A stretch of DNA of 64,000 bases. Source: Heterobilharzia americana (Eukaryota > Platyhelminthes > Trematoda > Strigeidida > Schistosomatidae). The DNA lies in NCBI GenBank assembly GCA_944470555.2, contig OX104134.1, forward strand, positions 48,172,691 through 48,236,690, given 5' to 3'. Each line of letters starts with the position of its first letter. The first letter of the stretch is position 1. The translations under genes were made by a program, and so were the position numbers. Of the stretch, positions 10,274-20,223 are shown piece after piece. Under the pieces are notes generated by a model. That model made no database searches, was not told the origin of the DNA, and saw nothing but the letters and a program-made list of their open reading frames with translations.

Positions 10274-12299
10274 ATGATTTGTACTTCCTGAAGCCTGCCT
10301 GTTCGGGTGTTAGTTTTGAATCCAGTGCATCTTTAAGCCTCTCCAGGATGATGCGGCTTAATATTTTACTTGGGGTGGACAGGAGAGTGATTCCGCGCCA
10401 GTTCTTGCAAGCACTGAGGTCTCCTTTCTTCGGCAGTTTGACAAGGTAACCCTTCTTCCAATCGTCAGGTACCTTCTCTTCCTTCCACACCTTCTGCAAT
10501 AGTGGTGTGAGCATGTCCGCTGTTGTCTCTGCATCTGTTCTCAGTGCTTCTGGCGGTATTCCATCTGGTCCTGCTGCTTTCCCGCATTTCAGTAGCTTTA
10601 TGGCGTTCAGGACTTCCACTTTTGTTGGAGGATTTATGTTCACTTGTAGTTGTGTGGCTGTAGGTGGTATTTCTGGACGGAGTGCAGGTGGTGGTCGATT
10701 CAAGAGCTTCTTGAAGTGGCCAGCCCATTGTTTCCTTTGTTTCTCTTCTTTCGTAATTAAATTTCCATCATCATCTTTTATTGGTTTCATCTGTGTTGGT
10801 CTCTTCCCTGATAGCAACCTGGTTATTTGATACAATGTTGTCAGGTCTCTGTCTCTCCCACCTGCAGCCTGTTCTGCTTCACCTGCCAGTGTTTTGTAGA
10901 AGTGTCTTTTGTCTTTGCGTGCACTCTTCTTCACTTCTTTATCCAGTGTTTTATACATTGTGCTCAGTTCCTCTTGTCGTTGAGCATCCTTGCACTGGTT
11001 TATCTCCTGCTTCACCATCCTCCTCTCCTCTATCAGCTTCCATGTATCCGCCGAGATCCATTCCTTGTCTTCTTTACTCTTCCTTCCTAATACTGTTGTG
11101 CAGGTTTCTTTCCACATAGCTTTCAAAGACTTCCAGTGTTCTTCCACACAGGTTTCTTCAGGGATGTTGCTCGATGTCTCCCATTTTGTCTTGATGGCTG
11201 CTTTGAAGATCTCCTTTGTAGTTTCATCCTTCAGTTTCCGAGTGTTGTACTTGAATTGAGGTCTATCACCAACTTCCTTGAAGGCTTTTAACTTGATTTG
11301 GAAGGTTCCTTGCACTAGATAGTGGTCTGAACCTACATCTGCTCCTCTTTTTGACCTTGTGTTCAGTAGACTGCGTCTCCATTTTCTTGAGATTGAGATA
11401 AAGTCGATTTGATTTTTAGTGTGTCCATCTGGTGAAATCCATGTCGCTTTGTGGATATCTTTGTGCCTGAACACACTGCCTCCAATTACCAAATCGTTGA
11501 ATGCGCAGAATTCTGCAAACAATTCTCCATTCTCATTCATTTCACCTAGCGCCTCTCGACCCATGGTTAGTTCTCTTCCTGTGATGTCCCCTCCCAGTTT
11601 GGCATTCATGTCGCCCATTAGAATTTTGATATCGCCAACTGACGTCTTGTCCAGTGTTGATTGAAGTTGTCTGTAGAAATCATCCTTTTTCTCTTGCTCT
11701 GCATTATTTGTAGGTGCATAACATTGTATGATTGTGACCTTTCTTCCTTTTGAGTTGAATCTTGCTGTCATGATCCTGGAGGAGATTGGTTCCCACTGCA
11801 TGAGAGCCTTCGATGCTCTTGAGGAAATCATGATAGCCACTCCCTCAGTGTGCTCGTGGTTGTCGTCTGGGTGACCGGAGTAGATTATTGATTCTCCAGT
11901 TGACAGTTTGCAGAGTCCACTCCCATTCCATCTGCTATCGCAAATCCCAAGCATTTCGATGTGATACCTTCTCATCTCCTTTGCAATCTCGGCTGCCTTA
12001 CCGGGTTCAAAAATCATACGGACATTCCATGTCCACACGTTTACTTTCGCTTTCATCGAGAGAAGACACATCGGCCAATTGGCTTCCCGAAGGCTTTCAC
12101 CAACTGCCGTCATTTCGCCTCTCCAATTCCAGCGGAGAATAAGTTTGTTTTCATTTTTTATATTTTGTTTGTGCTTTGAAGTTTCTTTAGCGGTTACATT
12201 TGTTTTAAGGGGTAGGGATGCGAGCCCTATGCCCAACCTTCCCTATTTATGGGGGCTTAGGACCGGCTAGTAACTGGTAAATTAGTTAACCAGGCGAGC
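10271..12299 (-). mobile_element. RTE copy truncated at its 3' end (endonuclease to early RT)
   Basis: Same element as 15407-18634, with its 5' end at 12299 next to the TSD sequence 12300-12315. It is lost after the RT finger region at 10271. Two differences from the other copy were noted: 11350 and 11364. The open frame starting at 12236 runs through the endonuclease (TWNVR, GDMNAKLG, SDHYLV) and the connector (GKAAGPDGIP) to KYKSC. It then continues across the palindrome centre into antisense RTE sequence and stops at 9987, so its last 95 or so residues are meaningless. Confidence 0.9.
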
Positions 12300-13888
12300 T
12301 TGAAACGGTTGTTTAGGTATTCAAAAAAACTTTCTAATCCTTGTTTTTTGGTTATGACGAACGTGTCATCTACATACCTCCACCATACTCTTGGTTTTAA
12401 ATTATGTTGGTTAAGTAGGTCTGATTCTACTTTGTGCATGTATAGATTAGCCACAATGGGTGAGACAGGTGAACCCATTGCTACCCCACTGGTTTGACGA
12501 TAAAGGTCCCCTCGAAAAGTAAAATAGGTTGAGGTCAGACATAATCTCAGTGCATCACAGATTTCACTGATGGAAATATTACATCTAAGAGATAAAGAAG
12601 TATCTGACTCTAATAAAAGGCTAACAACCTGTATGCTTTCATCAATCGGAATATTAGTATACAGAGAAACAACGTCAAAGCTAACCATTATTTCATCATC
12701 TTCAATCGTTGTTTGTAATAATTTATGTTTGAAGTCTAATGAATTCTTAATGATACTTACCAAATTGTCTTGTAACGGTTTAAGGATTTTTGTGAGGTAC
12801 TTTGAAAGGTTATATGTTGGGGAATTCGTAAAATCCACAATTGGACGAATCGGAAAATTGGGTTTATGAATTTTGTGAAGGCCATAGAAGTGTGAAGCAG
12901 CATAACTTTTTGGTGCTAAATTAAACCACAAGGCATTCCCTAGTTTCGATTTCAGATTGTATAGCAGTTTGTTAATCTGCAGTTTTACCTTGTTAAGTGT
13001 AGGCTTACGTTTCTTGTTTTCTATCATTTCATACGGTCCACTAGATAGGTGCTCTGTAACCTTTTGTTCATAGTCTGATGTACTCATGACAACGGTTATG
13101 TTTCCTTTGTCAGCTTTCATAATCCGTATGTTCTTATCATTTTTTAAAGAGTGAAGAGCACGTTCCTCCTTTATCGATATGTTCATATCTGACCGTTTTT
13201 GATTAGTTAGAACATGTGAGACTTTATATCTAACTTCTTCTGCGATATCCTGCTGGATTACTTTTAGTGCCGGTTCTAATGACGGTGCGACTTCGAGTAT
13301 GGTCATTGGTGGGCGATTTAAATTAAAGTTTAATCCTTTGGATAATAGTGAATTTTCCTCATTTGTGAGGACGCGATCGGATACATTACATACTACTTTG
13401 AGATTAGATGATTTGTTTTGTTGCATAATATTTAATTTGTTAGGGTTTGGACTTAGAGCATTAAATTTCCTTATCTGCTTTAATTTGGCTTTTTTCATAT
13501 AATAATCCTGTCTTCCTTTCATGAAGTCAAATAATACATCATGTAAGTTTTCCGGAACAAGAAATCTTATGCCATCATTGAGGTTTTTTATACGATTCCG
13601 ATACGATTCAAGCATTACTACGCTTTCATGTATTCTTTCCCGCAAAAATGTTTTTTTGGCCGATTTTGCTGCGATAAGTGAACGATGAGATTTCAAAGCG
13701 AATTTAAATGTCAAGGATTTGGGAATTACGTCAGAATTTAGACAGCGGAAGTTGAAAATCCGATGGTTGTACCAATTTGAAAATAACTTTGAAAACTTAA
13801 TGCGATTAGAAATAAGTTTGAAGGTATCCTGGCCAACAATGGACTGGAGGGTTTGAAAAAACTTGGGCACCGAGTTAGTATGATTCAT
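12257..13888 (-). CDS. PLE reverse transcriptase N-terminal part, second copy
   Basis: Open frame of 543 codons. Its first 529 residues are the same PLE protein as at 8241-9872 and 18592-20223, with motif A FDVVSLYTN, motif B GVAMGSPVSP and YVDD intact. It ends in RTE 5' sequence (RTE boundary at 12299/12300). It matches the third copy, having Ser and Val at the two positions where the left-arm copy differs. The protein continuation is not present downstream because this unit is cut at 10271. Confidence 0.9.
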   Translation of the reverse strand: MNHTNSVPKFFQTLQSIVGQDTFKLISNRIKFSKLFSNWYNHRIFNFRCLNSDVIPKSLTFKFALKSHRSLIAAKSAKKTFLRERIHESVVMLESYRNRIKNLNDGIRFLVPENLHDVLFDFMKGRQDYYMKKAKLKQIRKFNALSPNPNKLNIMQQNKSSNLKVVCNVSDRVLTNEENSLLSKGLNFNLNRPPMTILEVAPSLEPALKVIQQDIAEEVRYKVSHVLTNQKRSDMNISIKEERALHSLKNDKNIRIMKADKGNITVVMSTSDYEQKVTEHLSSGPYEMIENKKRKPTLNKVKLQINKLLYNLKSKLGNALWFNLAPKSYAASHFYGLHKIHKPNFPIRPIVDFTNSPTYNLSKYLTKILKPLQDNLVSIIKNSLDFKHKLLQTTIEDDEIMVSFDVVSLYTNIPIDESIQVVSLLLESDTSLSLRCNISISEICDALRLCLTSTYFTFRGDLYRQTSGVAMGSPVSPIVANLYMHKVESDLLNQHNLKPRVWWRYVDDTFVITKKQGLESFFEYLNNRFKLAWLTNLPVTSRS

Positions 13889-14516
13889 TGTATAGGATGT
13901 ATTTTCGCCTGTGTAATCCCGGCGTAGTATATTAGAACAAATAACAAAATAAACAAATATTTTGTATTATTCCTCAACGTTTCGATCTTGCTAGGAAGAT
14001 CCTTTTCATGAGTATGAATCTGACACTAAGTTTTCAGGTTAATATTCAAGTTTTGGTACACAAAGTGGTGACCTTTACAATCATCCAATTACATAGTGAT
14101 ATGGAGCAAAGACCAATGTAATACAGGTGAGTGAATAAGCAACTCGGTCAGAGAGGTTTTCCGTTGTGCGAGTAAGGTGGAACAAACAAATAGGGTGGGG
14201 AAATTTTTTAGTTCGTCTATGAAAAGTACAATGGGGTTGTGAGACATCAAGGGTGAGAAGGAATAGATTACTAGTTTGGAAGGATGAATATTTGAAGATG
14301 AGACAATATATCTTAAATACATAATAATAATAATAATAATAATAATGATAACCATAAATGTACTTTTGATAACACTTGAAGTATGAGTGATAACAAAATG
14401 GATTATGTTATGTTCATCGAATGTATATGACTCAGAGAGTTGTGTAAAATTGATGAAAATAGTAGATCAATAAGGTGTATGTAATAGGACTAGACAATCT
14501 ACCTTCTCTTCAGATA
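13889..14516 (-). promoter_or_regulatory. PLE inter-unit region / pseudo-LTR with (AAT)n
   Basis: Lies between the stop codon of one PLE protein (14517) and the start of the next (13888) on the minus strand, so it joins two PLE units head to tail. It includes a (AAT)n run at 14321-14346 and the hairpin motif. Its second copy is 20224-20851. In PLEs such regions act as terminal repeats. Confidence 0.6.
13978..14012 (-). ncRNA. Hammerhead-like motif, second copy
   Basis: Mirror image of 8117-8151: CTCATGA, a 6-bp stem with six-base loop, then GAAACG on the minus strand. Confidence 0.33.
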
Positions 14517-15406
14517 TTATTTATAACTGCCTGGGCGAGTCATTAATGTTTGCCATATTAGTGGGACATCTAACCCATCTTTTCTGTTGACCGAAGAAGG
14601 ATATGAGCAGATGTGCAAAGCTTCTGCAATGGTCCGCTCTTTGTGAGAGAGAAAACCCTTTTGCAGAACTTTTGTCTGTTCGAATGATATTTTATGACCT
14701 GAATATAGGGCATGAGCTGAGATAGCAGAGCTTTTTTCAAGTTTTTCTAGATCATAGGAATTTTTTGGTGGTTTTTTGGAACTTCTACCGTGTTCGGCTA
14801 GACGTGTTAGTACTTGACGTGATGTCTCTCCAATATATGTGGCATCGCATTCACTGCAGTCTACATTATAAACACAGTTTTGTTGTTCCAAATGAGGAAT
14901 CGGATCTTTTAATTTACACAGGTGTGAGTGTAATGTATTCGTCACCTTAAAGAATACTCTGATGTTGTAACGGTTAAGGATACGTCTTATTTCCTCTGAA
15001 GTGGATGTTCGATAAGGAAGTACTATAGTACTTATCCAATCTTTATGGCTTGACTTTTTCATAATTTTACTCGATAAACTTTTTTCGATCCTCTTTAATA
15101 GTTTGTCTGGATAGTTATTTAGTCTTAAGACTTCCCGAACAAGTCGCCTATCTGCTTGCTGAGATTCCACTTTATTTGGTATCCTTTGCGATCTCGTCAA
15201 CAGATTTTTGGCAACGTTTAATTTAGTTTCCAATGGATGAGCCGAATCGAAGTCAAGGTACTTGTTAGAATGTGTATCTTTTCGACAGACATCAATGTCA
15301 AGTGTCCCATCACTGTTTCGTATCGCCTTGCAGTCTAGGAAAGCTAACGTTCTGAATTCTGTTTCTAGTTCATATGTGAATTTTACAGAATTGAAACGGT
15401 TGTTTA
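14517..15406 (-). CDS. PLE C-terminal half: thumb/linker and GIY-YIG endonuclease
   Basis: Open without stop from the TSD at 15406 to TAA at 14517, about 296 codons. From the segment starting at 15233: a Lys/Arg-rich linker, then CVYNVDCSEC with cysteines resembling the family's zinc-binding linker, then ATYIGETSRQVLTRLAEH. The VYNV and YIG pair of the GIY-YIG nuclease sits at residues 121-124 and 133-135. A nuclease-domain tail follows, ending RPGSYK. It is the direct continuation of the protein at 18635-20223, separated from it by the inserted RTE. Joined across the insertion the frame is open (about 825 codons), the usual PLE size. Confidence 0.88.
15391..15406. repeat. Target-site duplication, 3' copy
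   Basis: TTGAAACGGTTGTTTA, identical to 18635-18650. It lies directly beside the (TTA)n tail of the inserted RTE. Confidence 0.95.
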
Positions 15407-15558
15407 TTATTATTATTATTTTTAGTCCCTTGTGTTCCTAGTGTAACATGGGGCTTCTGTAGCACGCCTCCAGTGATCTCTGTGCTCTGAGATCTTTTGA
15501 ACCTGCTGCCACGACAGCCCAGAAGCTTTCATTTCCTCCTCTCACGACCTCCTCCATG

Positions 15559-16557
15559 TCACCCTTGGACGTCCAACTCGTCGCTTCCCATGGGGATTCC
15601 ACTCGAGTGACTGGCCTGACGCGTGATGTCCTCGGTCGGCCTTCTCAGTGCATGGCCAATCCATCTCCACTTCCTCCTGCATATTTGTTGCGTGATAGGT
15701 TCTTGGTTGGTTCGTTCCCAGAGTTCCTTGTTGCTTATTCTTTCTGGCCATCTGATCTTCATTAGCGAGCGTAAGCAGTTGTTGATGAATGTCTGTAGTT
15801 TATTGGAAATGCCTTTCGTGACGCGCCAAGTCTCTGAACCATACAGGAGCACTGACTTGACGTTGGTGTTGAAAATCCGTATCTTGTTCCTCATGCTGAG
15901 TGCAGAAGATCTCCACACTGGTTTCAGGCTAATGAACACCTGTCTTGCTTTTCCGATTCTGACTTTGACGTCCTCGTCCGTCCCGCCTGTAGTTGAAACA
16001 GTGCTTCCTAGATAAGTGAAGGAGGTTACTTCCTTTAAGTTTCTCCAGTTGATGGTGACTGGAGTTTGTTGTTGTTGTTGATGGTGGTGGTGCGGTATCT
16101 TCATCACTTCTGTCTTCTCTATATTCACCTGAAGTCCCGTCTTCGCTGCCTCTTCTATCAACTTGTTAGTTTTTGCCTGCAGATCTTCAAGTTTATGTGA
16201 CATTAGGCACAAGTCATCGGCGAAATCCAAGTCTTCTAGGTTCTTTTCCGTCGTCCAGCGTATCCCCCTCTTCTCGCTGCCTACTGTTTGCTGCATGATC
16301 CAGTCGACCACAATCAGGAATATCATGGGGGATAGTAGGCAACCTTGTTTCACTCCTGTCTTCACTTCAAAAGCATCACTGAGCTTCCCATTGTGAATTA
16401 CTTGGCATGTGGCATCTTCATATAGTTGCTGAATGAGGCGGATAAAGGTTTGCGGTACTCCGTAGTATTGAAGCAGTTTCCAAATTACTTCTCGGTCAAC
16501 GCTGTCAAAGGCCTTCTCAAAGTCGATGAAGTTGAGGTAGAGAGCTGATTGCCATTC
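15559..16557 (-). pseudogene. RTE reverse transcriptase, C-terminal frame
   Basis: Continuation of the RTE protein after the 4-base duplication. Before 16365 the frame reads through the motif A region (FIDFEKAFDSVDRE-like). After it come TGVKQGCLLSP (motif B), DFADDLCLM (the catalytic box as FADD), and a thumb region GSTVSTTGGTDEDV. The frame ends early at 15559 in LDVQG. The conserved ending (KRRVGRPRVTWRRS) is found in another frame at 15751-15542, so at least two more small indels affect the C-terminus. Older copies at 2613-2876 keep that ending in one frame. Confidence 0.85.
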
Positions 16558-18571
16558 TATGTATGCTCTGTTCTATGATGATGCGAAGCGTTGCAATTTG
16601 GTCTGCACATGATTTGTACTTCCTGAAGCCTGCCTGTTCGGGTGTTAGTTTTGAATCCAGTGCATCTTTAAGCCTCTCCAGGATGATGCGGCTTAATATT
16701 TTACTTGGGGTGGACAGGAGAGTGATTCCGCGCCAGTTCTTGCAAGCACTGAGGTCTCCTTTCTTCGGCAGTTTGACAAGGTAACCCTTCTTCCAATCGT
16801 CAGGTACCTTCTCTTCCTTCCACACCTTCTGCAATAGTGGTGTGAGCATGTCCGCTGTTGTCTCTGCATCTGTTCTCAGTGCTTCTGGCGGTATTCCATC
16901 TGGTCCTGCTGCTTTCCCGCATTTCAGTAGCTTTATGGCGTTCAGGACTTCCACTTTTGTTGGAGGATTTATGTTCACTTGTAGTTGTGTGGCTGTAGGT
17001 GGTATTTCTGGACGGAGTGCAGGTGGTGGTCGATTCAAGAGCTTCTTGAAGTGGCCAGCCCATTGTTTCCTTTGTTTCTCTTCTTTCGTAATTAAATTTC
17101 CATCATCATCTTTTATTGGTTTCATCTGTGTTGGTCTCTTCCCTGATAGCAACCTGGTTATTTGATACAATGTTGTCAGGTCTCTGTCTCTCCCACCTGC
17201 AGCCTGTTCTGCTTCACCTGCCAGTGTTTTGTAGAAGTGTCTTTTGTCTTTGCGTGCACTCTTCTTCACTTCTTTATCCAGTGTTTTATACATTGTGCTC
17301 AGTTCCTCTTGTCGTTGAGCATCCTTGCACTGGTTTATCTCCTGCTTCACCATCCTCCTCTCCTCTATCAGCTTCCATGTATCCGCCGAGATCCATTCCT
17401 TGTCTTCTTTACTCTTCCTTCCTAATACTGTTGTGCAGGTTTCTTTCCACATAGCTTTCAAAGACTTCCAGTGTTCTTCCACACAGGTTTCTTCAGGGAT
17501 GTTGCTCGATGTCTCCCATTTTGTCTTGATGGCTGCTTTGAAGATCTCCTTTGTAGTTTCATCCTTCAGTTTCCGAGTGTTGTACTTGAATTGAGGTCTA
17601 TCACCAACTTCCTTGAAGGCTTTTAACTTGATTTGGAAGGTTCCTTGCACTAGATAGTGGTCTGAACCTACATCTGCTCCTCTTCTTGACCTTGTGTTAA
17701 GTAGACTGCGTCTCCATTTTCTTGAGATTGAGATAAAGTCGATTTGATTTTTAGTGTGTCCATCTGGTGAAATCCATGTCGCTTTGTGGATATCTTTGTG
17801 CCTGAACACACTGCCTCCAATTACCAAATCGTTGAATGCGCAGAATTCTGCAAACAATTCTCCATTCTCATTCATTTCACCTAGCGCCTCTCGACCCATG
17901 GTTAGTTCTCTTCCTGTGATGTCCCCTCCCAGTTTGGCATTCATGTCGCCCATTAGAATTTTGATATCGCCAACTGACGTCTTGTCCAGTGTTGATTGAA
18001 GTTGTCTGTAGAAATCATCCTTTTTCTCTTGCTCTGCATTATTTGTAGGTGCATAACATTGTATGATTGTGACCTTTCTTCCTTTTGAGTTGAATCTTGC
18101 TGTCATGATCCTGGAGGAGATTGGTTCCCACTGCATGAGAGCCTTCGATGCTCTTGAGGAAATCATGATAGCCACTCCCTCAGTGTGCTCGTGGTTGTCG
18201 TCTGGGTGACCGGAGTAGATTATTGATTCTCCAGTTGACAGTTTGCAGAGTCCACTCCCATTCCATCTGCTATCGCAAATCCCAAGCATTTCGATGTGAT
18301 ACCTTCTCATCTCCTTTGCAATCTCGGCTGCCTTACCGGGTTCAAAAATCATACGGACATTCCATGTCCACACGTTTACTTTCGCTTTCATCGAGAGAAG
18401 ACACATCGGCCAATTGGCTTCCCGAAGGCTTTCACCAACTGCCGTCATTTCGCCTCTCCAATTCCAGCGGAGAATAAGTTTGTTTTCATTTTTTATATTT
18501 TGTTTGTGCTTTGAAGTTTCTTTAGCGGTTACATTTGTTTTAAGGGGTAGGGATGCGAGCCCTATGCCCAA
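16517..18571 (-). CDS. RTE polyprotein, endonuclease plus start of RT (frameshifted)
   Basis: 684 codons. The apurinic-type endonuclease spans residues 62-310: TWNVR (Asn 71), CYAPTN (Tyr 173), GDMNAKLG (Asp 209, Asn 211), SDHYLV (Asp 304, His 305). The position that is Glu in the family motif ISETRW reads ICDSRW here, with Asp 100. A Lys-rich connector follows, then GKAAGPDGIPPEAL and KNWRGITLLS, the fingers of the RT, and TPEQAGFRKYKSC. At QSIHRMA the TATG duplication (16558-16565) throws the frame, and the ORF ends at 16517. The related annotation 'craniofacial development protein 2-like' used for such ORFs in databases is just this endonuclease. Confidence 0.9.
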   Translation of the reverse strand: MGIGLASLPLKTNVTAKETSKHKQNIKNENKLILRWNWRGEMTAVGESLREANWPMCLLSMKAKVNVWTWNVRMIFEPGKAAEIAKEMRRYHIEMLGICDSRWNGSGLCKLSTGESIIYSGHPDDNHEHTEGVAIMISSRASKALMQWEPISSRIMTARFNSKGRKVTIIQCYAPTNNAEQEKKDDFYRQLQSTLDKTSVGDIKILMGDMNAKLGGDITGRELTMGREALGEMNENGELFAEFCAFNDLVIGGSVFRHKDIHKATWISPDGHTKNQIDFISISRKWRRSLLNTRSRRGADVGSDHYLVQGTFQIKLKAFKEVGDRPQFKYNTRKLKDETTKEIFKAAIKTKWETSSNIPEETCVEEHWKSLKAMWKETCTTVLGRKSKEDKEWISADTWKLIEERRMVKQEINQCKDAQRQEELSTMYKTLDKEVKKSARKDKRHFYKTLAGEAEQAAGGRDRDLTTLYQITRLLSGKRPTQMKPIKDDDGNLITKEEKQRKQWAGHFKKLLNRPPPALRPEIPPTATQLQVNINPPTKVEVLNAIKLLKCGKAAGPDGIPPEALRTDAETTADMLTPLLQKVWKEEKVPDDWKKGYLVKLPKKGDLSACKNWRGITLLSTPSKILSRIILERLKDALDSKLTPEQAGFRKYKSCADQIATLRIIIEQSIHRMAISSLPQLHRL

Positions 18572-18591
18572 CCTTCCCTATTTATGGGGGC

Positions 18592-20223
18592 TTAGGACCG
18601 GCTAGTAACTGGTAAATTAGTTAACCAGGCGAGCTTGAAACGGTTGTTTAGGTATTCAAAAAAACTTTCTAATCCTTGTTTTTTGGTTATGACGAACGTG
18701 TCATCTACATACCTCCACCATACTCTTGGTTTTAAATTATGTTGGTTAAGTAGGTCTGATTCTACTTTGTGCATGTATAGATTAGCCACAATGGGTGAGA
18801 CAGGTGAACCCATTGCTACCCCACTGGTTTGACGATAAAGGTCCCCTCGAAAAGTAAAATAGGTTGAGGTCAGACATAATCTCAGTGCATCACAGATTTC
18901 ACTGATGGAAATATTACATCTAAGAGATAAAGAAGTATCTGACTCTAATAAAAGGCTAACAACCTGTATGCTTTCATCAATCGGAATATTAGTATACAGA
19001 GAAACAACGTCAAAGCTAACCATTATTTCATCATCTTCAATCGTTGTTTGTAATAATTTATGTTTGAAGTCTAATGAATTCTTAATGATACTTACCAAAT
19101 TGTCTTGTAACGGTTTAAGGATTTTTGTGAGGTACTTTGAAAGGTTATATGTTGGGGAATTCGTAAAATCCACAATTGGACGAATCGGAAAATTGGGTTT
19201 ATGAATTTTGTGAAGGCCATAGAAGTGTGAAGCAGCATAACTTTTTGGTGCTAAATTAAACCACAAGGCATTCCCTAGTTTCGATTTCAGATTGTATAGC
19301 AGTTTGTTAATCTGCAGTTTTACCTTGTTAAGTGTAGGCTTACGTTTCTTGTTTTCTATCATTTCATACGGTCCACTAGATAGGTGCTCTGTAACCTTTT
19401 GTTCATAGTCTGATGTACTCATGACAACGGTTATGTTTCCTTTGTCAGCTTTCATAATCCGTATGTTCTTATCATTTTTTAAAGAGTGAAGAGCACGTTC
19501 CTCCTTTATCGATATGTTCATATCTGACCGTTTTTGATTAGTTAGAACATGTGAGACTTTATATCTAACTTCTTCTGCGATATCCTGCTGGATTACTTTT
19601 AGTGCCGGTTCTAATGACGGTGCGACTTCGAGTATGGTCATTGGTGGGCGATTTAAATTAAAGTTTAATCCTTTGGATAATAGTGAATTTTCCTCATTTG
19701 TGAGGACGCGATCGGATACATTACATACTACTTTGAGATTAGATGATTTGTTTTGTTGCATAATATTTAATTTGTTAGGGTTTGGACTTAGAGCATTAAA
19801 TTTCCTTATCTGCTTTAATTTGGCTTTTTTCATATAATAATCCTGTCTTCCTTTCATGAAGTCAAATAATACATCATGTAAGTTTTCCGGAACAAGAAAT
19901 CTTATGCCATCATTGAGGTTTTTTATACGATTCCGATACGATTCAAGCATTACTACGCTTTCATGTATTCTTTCCCGCAAAAATGTTTTTTTGGCCGATT
20001 TTGCTGCGATAAGTGAACGATGAGATTTCAAAGCGAATTTAAATGTCAAGGATTTGGGAATTACGTCAGAATTTAGACAGCGGAAGTTGAAAATCCGATG
20101 GTTGTACCAATTTGAAAATAACTTTGAAAACTTAATGCGATTAGAAATAAGTTTGAAGGTATCCTGGCCAACAATGGACTGGAGGGTTTGAAAAAACTTG
20201 GGCACCGAGTTAGTATGATTCAT
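18592..20223 (-). CDS. PLE reverse transcriptase N-terminal part, third copy
   Basis: Protein identical to the copy at 12257-13888. This is the one whose C-terminal half can still be traced at 14517-15406, on the far side of the RTE. Motifs A, B and C (FDVVSLYTN, GVAMGSPVSP, YVDD) are intact and the first 529 codons have no stop. The PLE part ends at the TSD (18635-18650). The last 14 codons belong to the RTE leader. Confidence 0.9.
   Translation of the reverse strand: MNHTNSVPKFFQTLQSIVGQDTFKLISNRIKFSKLFSNWYNHRIFNFRCLNSDVIPKSLTFKFALKSHRSLIAAKSAKKTFLRERIHESVVMLESYRNRIKNLNDGIRFLVPENLHDVLFDFMKGRQDYYMKKAKLKQIRKFNALSPNPNKLNIMQQNKSSNLKVVCNVSDRVLTNEENSLLSKGLNFNLNRPPMTILEVAPSLEPALKVIQQDIAEEVRYKVSHVLTNQKRSDMNISIKEERALHSLKNDKNIRIMKADKGNITVVMSTSDYEQKVTEHLSSGPYEMIENKKRKPTLNKVKLQINKLLYNLKSKLGNALWFNLAPKSYAASHFYGLHKIHKPNFPIRPIVDFTNSPTYNLSKYLTKILKPLQDNLVSIIKNSLDFKHKLLQTTIEDDEIMVSFDVVSLYTNIPIDESIQVVSLLLESDTSLSLRCNISISEICDALRLCLTSTYFTFRGDLYRQTSGVAMGSPVSPIVANLYMHKVESDLLNQHNLKPRVWWRYVDDTFVITKKQGLESFFEYLNNRFKLAWLTNLPVTSRS
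18635..18650. repeat. Target-site duplication, 5' copy
   Basis: TTGAAACGGTTGTTTA, identical to 15391-15406. The same PLE sequence borders the RTE in the other units at 12300-12315 and, inverted, at 9814-9829. Confidence 0.95.

Larger units (their letters stand above)
11856..14300 (-). repeat. Right arm of 2.4-kb inverted repeat
   Basis: Reverse complement of 7829-10273. The spacer between the arms (10274-11855) is unpaired RTE sequence. The outer edge stops in the PLE terminal repeat, just inside the (AAT)n stretch at 14321-14346, which the left side lacks. Confidence 0.9.
10271..14844. repeat. Direct repeat copy 1 (offset 6,335 bases)
   Basis: Matches 16606-21179 base for base apart from 11350 (t versus c) and 11364 (c versus a) in the parts I compared. 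Together with 14845-16605 it forms one 6,335-base unit containing exactly one PLE period plus one RTE. Confidence 0.92.
15407..18634 (-). mobile_element. Complete RTE-clade LINE inserted in the PLE
   Basis: A 3,228-base element on the minus strand, flanked by a perfect 16-base duplication of PLE sequence. The 5' end is at 18634 (gctcgcctgg), the ORF starts at 18571, and the 3' end is a short (AAT)n tail at about 15407-15421, typical of RTE elements. Because the flanking target duplication is still perfect, the insertion is young. It is defective now: a TATG duplication at 16558-16565 and further frameshifts near 15600 and 15545 break the ORF. Confidence 0.95.

Noticed and set aside
10781..11119. 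Plus-strand open frames over the RTE (also 10507-10830, 11419-11664, 17116-17454 and others)
   Set aside because: They are antisense shadows of the RTE protein and repeat in every RTE copy.
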